Source: Terrimonas ginsenosidimutans
Lineage (GTDB): Bacteria > Bacteroidota > Bacteroidia > Chitinophagales > Chitinophagaceae
NCBI RefSeq assembly: GCF_022012415.1
Contig: NZ_JAKLTR010000005.1
Coordinates: 124,001-188,000, forward strand
Direction of reading: 5' to 3'
DNA: 64,000 bases
Shown: positions 58,730 to 64,000 of the stretch, piece by piece
Position numbering within the stretch: the stretch's first letter is position 1
Layout: every line of letters begins with the position of its first letter
Notes under the pieces: model-generated
Database searches by the model: none
What the model was told of the DNA's origin: nothing
The model's input: only the letters and a program-made list of their open reading frames with translations
Translations under genes and position numbers: made by a program

Positions 58730-60056
58730 ACTAAAACTTCTGCTTGGTGCCGTGTTGTTGATGGCCATTTCAGGCTTGCAGGCGCAGGAGAAAAGATCTC
58801 TCGCAATGAATGAAGCGATTGGCCTGAGTGTAAAAAACAGTCATCAGCTCAAGAACAGCCAGGCAAAGATCGAAGAAGCAACAGCCGCACTGAAAGAAGC
58901 GGTAGATAAAAGATTGCCCGATGCTCATGTATCAGGTTCTTATCTCTGGCTGAACAGCCCGAATATCAATATGAAAAGTGCTGACAACGGCGGTGGTACC
59001 GGTGGCGGCAATGACGAAGTGCCAAAGGTGAACCAACTGATGTACGGAATGGCAAACGTGTCCATGCCGGTTTACCAGGGAGGAAGGATCCGTTATGGTA
59101 TTGAGTCGTCAAGATTGCTTGCCGAAGCTGCAAAGCTTGATGCAGATATCGAAAAGGATGAAGTGATTCAGAATACGATCGAAGCTTATATCAATTTATA
59201 CAAAGCCGGTGCGGCTGTGAAGCTCGTGAAAGAGAGCCTTGCACAATCACAGCAGCGTGTGAAAGAATTTTCTGACCTGGAGAAGAATGGTCTGCTGGCA
59301 AGAAACGACCTGTTGAAGGCGCAATTGCAAGCGTCCAACAAAGAACTTTCCCTGGTTGATGCACAGAACAATCAGCAACTCGCAAATGTGAACATGAACC
59401 TGTTGCTTGGTTTGCCTGAGCAGACACAGTTGGAGTTGGATACGACACTGGTTGATCAGGCATCGGCGCTTGACCCGCTGGATAACTATGTTCAATCAGC
59501 TTTAACGCATCGTAAGGAGATCTCCTCTATTGATCTGAAAAAGAAGTCTGCAGAAACGAATGTGAAGTCGAGCAGATCTGATCTCTATCCAAGCCTGAAT
59601 GTTCAGGCAGGTTATGTCGCTGCAAACATACCAAACCTGCTTACGGTGACCAATGCGGTGAATGTTGGTGTGGGTGTTTCTTACAGCGTCAGTTCTTTAT
59701 GGAAGAATAAGGCTAAAGTGCAGCAAAGCGAAGCGAGAGTGAAGCAATTTGCAGCAAACGAAGCAATGCTTGGTGACCAGGTTCGGTTGGAAGTGAATAA
59801 GAACTATCTCGATGTACTAAGCAATGAAAAGAAGATCGAGGTATATAAAAAAGCGATCGAGCAGGCGGAAGAGAACTATCGTATCACAAAGAATAAATAC
59901 AATAACAGTCTTGCCACAACGACTGATCTTTTAGATGCGGACGTTGCCCAACTGGAAGCGAGAGTCAACTATGTGTTTGCAAAAGCAGATGCTATTGTAA
60001 AATACAACGATCTTTTAAAAGCAGCCGGCATGCTTGAGAATGCTGGAAACAAATAA
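58719..60056 (+). CDS. TolC-family outer-membrane efflux channel
   Basis: A 445-residue protein with a signal peptide (MNNRLKLLLGAVLLMAISGL). It has the TolC repeat layout with two long helical regions: SHQLKNSQAKIEEATAALKE and SVSSLWKNKAKVQQSEARVK. Each half includes a beta segment such as ISSIDLKKKSAETNVKSSRS and YPSLNVQAGYVAANIPN. It forms the outer-membrane exit duct for the pump encoded downstream. It overlaps the TetR gene by 11 bp, and the adaptor gene begins 28 bp after it. Confidence 0.94.
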   Translation: MNNRLKLLLGAVLLMAISGLQAQEKRSLAMNEAIGLSVKNSHQLKNSQAKIEEATAALKEAVDKRLPDAHVSGSYLWLNSPNINMKSADNGGGTGGGNDEVPKVNQLMYGMANVSMPVYQGGRIRYGIESSRLLAEAAKLDADIEKDEVIQNTIEAYINLYKAGAAVKLVKESLAQSQQRVKEFSDLEKNGLLARNDLLKAQLQASNKELSLVDAQNNQQLANVNMNLLLGLPEQTQLELDTTLVDQASALDPLDNYVQSALTHRKEISSIDLKKKSAETNVKSSRSDLYPSLNVQAGYVAANIPNLLTVTNAVNVGVGVSYSVSSLWKNKAKVQQSEARVKQFAANEAMLGDQVRLEVNKNYLDVLSNEKKIEVYKKAIEQAEENYRITKNKYNNSLATTTDLLDADVAQLEARVNYVFAKADAIVKYNDLLKAAGMLENAGNK

Positions 60057-60084
60057 TTAAGAAAGAAAGAATCAATTTATTGAT

Positions 60085-61182
60085 ATGGAAACAACAGCTC
60101 AAAACTCAACTCCTAAAAAGCGTAACCTGGTATTCCCGATCGTACTGGCGGTACTGGTGATCGGTGGCGGATACTTTGGTATCTCCAGCTATATTCATGG
60201 CCAACACCATGAAGACACAGAAGATGCGCAGATCAGCGGTGATATAAGTCCGGTGATCCCCCGTGTGGCCGGATATGTGGCAGATGTACGTGTAAAAGAT
60301 AACCAGCAGGTGAAGAAAGGCGATACATTGCTGATCCTTGATAACCGTGACTATGCGGTGAAAGTATCACAGGCAGAAGCAGCGTTGCAGATCGCGAAAT
60401 CAAACCGCGGAAGCGCGCAGGCAACAACATCTGCTGCGGAAGCTGGTATTGCTACGGCCAGGGCGTCTGTAGGAACGATCGATGCTCAGATCGAAGCAGC
60501 AAAAGTAAACCTGTGGAGAGCTTCCCAGGATTATGACCGCTATGCAAACCTGATCAAAGATCATTCAGTCACTCAACAGCAATTCGAACAGGCGGAAGCG
60601 GCAAAGCAAAGTGCGGAACGGCAGCTTGGTGTATTAACTGAGCAAAGAAAACAGGCCGCTCAGCAAACAAATGCAGTAGCTGTTCAGAGTGTAGCAACCG
60701 CTTCTCAGATCAGCGTAGCCGAAGCAACCATCCATCAGCGTGAAGTGGATGTGGATGCGGCAAAGCTGAATCTTTCTTATACTGTCATCACTGCTCCACA
60801 GGATGGACTGGTATCAAAGATAAACGTTCAACCCGGTCAATATGTACAGGGCGGACAGGCATTGTTCAGTATCGTACATGGAGATGCATTATGGGTAGTC
60901 GCCAACTTCAAAGAAACGCAACTGAATAAAATGAGTGTCGGCCAGAAAGTGGTGGTGAAAGTAGATGCCTATCCCGGTCATGAGTTCAACGCGACACTAA
61001 CATCTTTTTCCCCTGCAACGGGTGCGACATTCGCATTGTTGCCTCCCGACAATGCAAGCGGAAATTTTGTGAAGGTTGTACAGCGCGTCCCAGTGAAGAT
61101 CGAATTTACAGATAAGAATGATCCACTGGTGAAGAAGCTCCGCCCGGGGATGAACGTGGAAGTGGATGTACATCTGGATTGA
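60085..61182 (+). CDS. HlyD/EmrA-type membrane fusion protein
   Basis: A 365-residue periplasmic adaptor with one N-terminal membrane segment (LVFPIVLAVLVIGGGYFGIS). The biotinyl-lipoyl-like part (VIPRVAGYVADVRVKDNQQV, then KKGDTLLILDNRDY) is followed by a long coiled coil (about residues 95-230). The last part, LNLSYTVITAPQDGLVSKIN, is followed by a beta-barrel domain and ends VKKLRPGMNVEVDVHLD. It bridges the inner-membrane EmrB-type transporter and the TolC channel. Repeat C4 follows in the 327-bp gap before the transporter gene. Confidence 0.94.
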   Translation: METTAQNSTPKKRNLVFPIVLAVLVIGGGYFGISSYIHGQHHEDTEDAQISGDISPVIPRVAGYVADVRVKDNQQVKKGDTLLILDNRDYAVKVSQAEAALQIAKSNRGSAQATTSAAEAGIATARASVGTIDAQIEAAKVNLWRASQDYDRYANLIKDHSVTQQQFEQAEAAKQSAERQLGVLTEQRKQAAQQTNAVAVQSVATASQISVAEATIHQREVDVDAAKLNLSYTVITAPQDGLVSKINVQPGQYVQGGQALFSIVHGDALWVVANFKETQLNKMSVGQKVVVKVDAYPGHEFNATLTSFSPATGATFALLPPDNASGNFVKVVQRVPVKIEFTDKNDPLVKKLRPGMNVEVDVHLD

Positions 61183-61188
61183 GCGAAG

Positions 61189-61469
61189 TTTAAAAGTATA
61201 AATTTTTTAAAGTTTAAGGTTCTTGCGGCAAAGGATTTAATAAGAAAGGATCAGCTAGACTACCAGGCCGAAGAATGATTATCGCTGTGAGAGCCTTACA
61301 ACTTTATATGTGTGAAAGAGGAGTGGGAGGACGGTTTAAAAGTTTAAATGTTTAATAGTTTAAGGTTCTTACAGTTCGGATTTAATAAAGGAAAGGATCA
61401 GCGATACTACCAAACCGAAGAGATTTTTATTGCTGGAAGAACTTTTAAACTATTAAACATTTAAACTTT
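61189..61469. repeat. Family C palindrome plus tandem duplication, copy C4
   Basis: Two direct copies of about 105 bp, at 61189-61296 and 61334-61440, share GGATTTAATAA, GGATCAG and CCGAAGA blocks. In the second, AAAGTTTAAATGTTTAATAG at 61339 onward (25 bases to 61363) is the exact reverse complement of 61445-61469. It starts 7 bp after the adaptor stop codon. It interrupts the operon between the adaptor and transporter genes without an obvious T-tract terminator. Confidence 0.85.
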
Positions 61470-61509
61470 AATCCATCTCTTTCTCTTGTTTTTTCGAAAA
61501 ATCGAAAAC

Positions 61510-63093
61510 ATGCAACAGGAATCATTAATTGAATACGGATCGAGGCGGGTGATCATAACGTTGACTGCAATCGTGTGTGCCTTATTGGAGATAGTGGACA
61601 CCACCATCGTGAACGTGGCGTTGAATGACATGAAGGGAAACCTTGGTGCAACTACCAGCGAAGTGGGATGGGTGATAACGGCATACGCGATCGGTAACGT
61701 GATCATCATTCCATTGACAAGCTGGCTGTCACAGCAGTTTGGGCGAAGGAATTATTTTGCCGCGTCTATTATATTATTTACCATTTGTTCTTTTCTGTGT
61801 GGTAACGCAACAACGATCAATGAACTGATCATCTTCCGCTTTTTGCAAGGCGTTGGTGGTGGAGCATTGCTGGTTACTTCGCAAACGATCATCACTGAAA
61901 GTTATCCTCCTGAAAAGAGAAGTATGGCACAGGCGATCTATGGCCTGGGTGTGATCGTAGGTCCGACATTAGGGCCACCCCTGGGAGGCTATATCATTGA
62001 TACATTTGAAAGCTGGCCATTGATCTTTTACATCAATATCCCGCTCGGGGTTATTGCAACTTTGCTGACTTTGCAATATGTGAGAAGTCCTAAGTATGGC
62101 GAAAAGAAAGCTGCAAGTGAAATTGATTGGTTGGGTATCGGATTACTTGCTTTATTTGTAGGGTCTCTTCAGCTTGTACTGGAAAAGGGGCAGGATGAAG
62201 ATTGGTTCAGTAGTCCCATGATTTCTTTGTTCACCGCACTGGCGGTGCTGGGAGGTTTTTTCTTCATTTGGAGGGAATGGACAGCCAAAAATCCCGTAGT
62301 GCAGCTCAGGGTATTGAAAAATAGTAACCTGAGAGTAGGTACCGTACTGTCTTTTATTATGGGCTTTGGTTTATATGGCTCAACGTTCATTATTCCACTT
62401 TATACTCAGGCGACTCTTGGGTGGACAGCCACACAGGCGGGCGTTCTGATGGTCCCTGCTGCATTGATGACGGCGTTTATGATGCCTGTGATTGCACAGC
62501 TCATGCAAAGAGGTGTTCCGCAGCAATTCCTTGTTGCCGCGGGCATGCTGGTATTTTTCTTCTTCTGCTACTGGGGATTTAAGATCATCACACCGGATAC
62601 AGCCAAGGCTAACTTTTTCTGGATGCTGATGATGCGTGGTATAGGAATGGGGTTATTGTTTATCCCGATCACCGCACTTTCACTAAGCGGTTTGAAAGGG
62701 AAGCAGATTGGAGAAGGTGCGGCATTTACCGGTATGATGCGGCAATTAGGCGGTTCTTTTGGTATCGCTGCGATCACGACATTTATGGCCAGACAGACCA
62801 TGCAGCACCGTGCAGACCTTGTGTCTCACATTGATGTAACAAACCCTGCGGATCTTACACGCGTGGCAGCCATGCAGCAAAATTTCATGGCGCATGGTTT
62901 ACCCCCAAACCTGGCAGAGCAGTTTGCATATAAGGCATTGGATGGTGGTGTAATGAAACAGGCAATGGTGCTTTCTTATATGGATGTATTCTGGTATATC
63001 GGTGTGATGTTCCTGCTCTGTGTACCATTTGTGATGCTGGTAAGAAGTAATAAGAAAAAAGGTGAGAAGCTCGATCTGAGCAATGCACACTAA
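61510..63093 (+). CDS. EmrB/QacA-type MFS drug exporter (DHA2, 14 segments)
   Basis: A 527-residue DHA2 family transporter. It has the motif D1 region LLEIVDTTIVNVALNDMKGN, the motif A-like SWLSQQFGRRNYFAASII, motif B LIIFRFLQGVGGGALLVTSQ, and motif C GLGVIVGPTLGPPLGGYI. About 14 membrane segments are expected. It uses the proton gradient to expel drugs through the adaptor and TolC channel encoded upstream. The ATG at 61510 (MQQESLIEYGSRRVIIT) is better than a TTG 24 bp earlier. Repeat A3 starts 87 bp after the stop. Confidence 0.94.
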   Translation: MQQESLIEYGSRRVIITLTAIVCALLEIVDTTIVNVALNDMKGNLGATTSEVGWVITAYAIGNVIIIPLTSWLSQQFGRRNYFAASIILFTICSFLCGNATTINELIIFRFLQGVGGGALLVTSQTIITESYPPEKRSMAQAIYGLGVIVGPTLGPPLGGYIIDTFESWPLIFYINIPLGVIATLLTLQYVRSPKYGEKKAASEIDWLGIGLLALFVGSLQLVLEKGQDEDWFSSPMISLFTALAVLGGFFFIWREWTAKNPVVQLRVLKNSNLRVGTVLSFIMGFGLYGSTFIIPLYTQATLGWTATQAGVLMVPAALMTAFMMPVIAQLMQRGVPQQFLVAAGMLVFFFFCYWGFKIITPDTAKANFFWMLMMRGIGMGLLFIPITALSLSGLKGKQIGEGAAFTGMMRQLGGSFGIAAITTFMARQTMQHRADLVSHIDVTNPADLTRVAAMQQNFMAHGLPPNLAEQFAYKALDGGVMKQAMVLSYMDVFWYIGVMFLLCVPFVMLVRSNKKKGEKLDLSNAH

Positions 63094-63180
63094 ATACAAT
63101 CCGGAAAGTCAGGATCACTCCTATGGGAGACAATGGTTGATCGGCAAATTCATGTGGTCCTGCTTTCCGGGTTTTATCGT

Positions 63181-63308
63181 CTGGCGTATAGGGAACGCAA
63201 CGGACGCGGTGAACCGCGGCGAGCGCGGCGAAATACAATAGTTCTCCGTGGCTGTTTTCGCCGCGTTCGCTGCGGTTCGCCGCGTTCGCCGCGTTACTTA
63301 TACGCCAG
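63181..63308. repeat. Family A palindromic intergenic repeat, copy A3
   Basis: CTGGCGTATAGGGAACGC at 63181 onward and, in reverse complement, CTGGCGTATAAGTAACGC at the right end match at 16 of 18 positions. Between them are GCGGCGAAATACAATAG and several CCGCGTTCGC units. It matches A1 in both ends and in the GAAATACAAT block. It lies between emrB and the DUF3667 gene. Confidence 0.85.
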
Positions 63309-63382
63309 TGTATCTGCAGAAAATATCCACCCTGCTCTTTCCCATCCCATTTTGCTGTATTTTGTACAGACCAAAACACCTT

Positions 63383-64000
63383 ATGCAGCAAGTCAACTCA
63401 GCAGAGATCTGCCAGACCTGCGGTGCCGGCCGCACCAGCAAGTTCTGCCCCAATTGCGGAGAAAAGAAGCCGTCACCCGAGGATATGCGCCTGAAAAAGT
63501 ACCTGCTTCAGGGCCTCGACGCTTTCACTCACTTTGAAGGGAAATTCTTCAAATCATTCAAATATCTTCTTTTCCAACCCGGAAAACTGACGGCGGATTA
63601 TGTTGCGGGCAGACGCGTTAAGCTGATGAAGCCATTACAGCTTTATGTGATCGTTGGCATAGCCTTTTTCTTTCTTTTTAAAAGCTGGGATATATTCTTT
63701 GTGCGTCTTCAGTATGCAATATTAGGGAACTATGATGCTGAAACAGGAACTACCATTGCGTTCAAGCCTGGTGAACTGAAAGGACTCTCATTGGCGTTAC
63801 GTAATTATGCGGAAACGAAGGCTACGGCAAAAGGAATAAGCCTGCTTGAGTTTGTTGTGAAGGTTGACGAGCATCAGCCGGCGCTGGCAAAGCTGCTGGC
63901 GTTCCTGATGATCCCGCTTATGTCAGTCTTCATTTATATTACGGGCTTCAAACAGGAGAAACGATACGTTCCTCATCTTGTTCACGCAACGCATCTTTTC
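63383..64000 (+). CDS. DUF3667 zinc-ribbon membrane protein (partial, runs off the window)
   Basis: The first 206 residues of a protein that continues past the window end. It starts MQQVNSAEICQTCGAGRTSK, with a Cys4 zinc ribbon CQTC...CPNC (about residues 10-26). Then come LLQGLDAFTHFEGKFFKSFK and LFQPGKLTADYVAGRRVKLM, the DUF3667 signature, a membrane segment (LYVIVGIAFFFLFKSW) and a second near residue 180 (LLAFLMIPLMSVFIYITGF). The family has an unknown function in Bacteroidota. Not joined with the preceding genes; A3 lies between. Confidence 0.9.
   Translation, partial: MQQVNSAEICQTCGAGRTSKFCPNCGEKKPSPEDMRLKKYLLQGLDAFTHFEGKFFKSFKYLLFQPGKLTADYVAGRRVKLMKPLQLYVIVGIAFFFLFKSWDIFFVRLQYAILGNYDAETGTTIAFKPGELKGLSLALRNYAETKATAKGISLLEFVVKVDEHQPALAKLLAFLMIPLMSVFIYITGFKQEKRYVPHLVHATHLF

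Overview
The window is a chromosomal segment from a member of the Bacteroidota, most likely of the Chitinophagaceae type. Evidence: two TonB-dependent receptors, secreted proteins ending in type IX secretion (T9SS) type A sorting domains, the ftsX-DUF3098-uppP gene order, an RprY-like response regulator, DUF3667, and promoters of the Bacteroidota form TTTG-N19-21-TAnnTTTG with almost no Shine-Dalgarno sequences. No tRNA, rRNA, CRISPR array, prophage or transposase gene was seen. Most genes are ordinary housekeeping or envelope genes.

Layout. 1-2.3 kb: the end of the F1Fo ATP synthase operon (atpF end, atpH, atpA). 2.5-7.1 kb: a TonB receptor, a small periplasmic protein, two related membrane proteins and a winged-helix regulator, probably one operon. 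7.2-13 kb: a small secreted protein, pdxA, a secreted sugar-dehydrogenase-like protein and a tail-fibre-like secreted protein. 13.2-15.6 kb: rsmA, a 2-hydroxyacid dehydrogenase and greA. 16.2-26 kb: a TonB receptor, a HIT protein, ruvC, membrane and DUF3108 proteins, a metallo-beta-lactamase-fold hydrolase, an Atg22-like transporter, uppP, DUF3098 and ftsX. 26.3-38.4 kb: leuS, a tricorn-like protease, a small secreted protein and a 1507-residue GEVED/P-domain surface protein. 38.4-46.5 kb: an M23 peptidase, ruvB, an orphan response regulator, a GroES-like protein, an XRE/DUF2975 module, a HerA-like ATPase and a serine hydrolase. 46.7-57.7 kb: an AraC regulator, recQ, a copper ATPase, tsaE, alanine dehydrogenase and a KefB-type antiporter. 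58-63.1 kb: a TetR-controlled tripartite efflux operon (TetR, TolC, EmrA, EmrB). 63.4 kb to the end: a truncated DUF3667 protein.

The unusual content lies between the genes. Four families of dispersed intergenic repeats occur, nearly all just 3' of genes. Family A has GC-rich palindromes with TGGCGTA/TACGCCA ends. Family B has palindromic arrays of a 7-bp CCGTTGA/CCGTTGT unit; two of these supply the stop codon of the neighbouring gene in the same frame. Family C has AT-rich TTTAAAAGTTTAAA palindromes, one with perfect 37-bp arms. Family D is a two-copy element of about 0.5 kb with a strongly conserved, terminator-ended, RNA-like core. Family D is the best candidate for something undescribed. 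Other leads are a hairpin plus U-tract between a promoter-like box and the exceptional Shine-Dalgarno of greA, twin operators over the efflux promoter, and several genes whose promoter -7 box lies 4-5 nt from the start codon, which suggests leaderless mRNAs.
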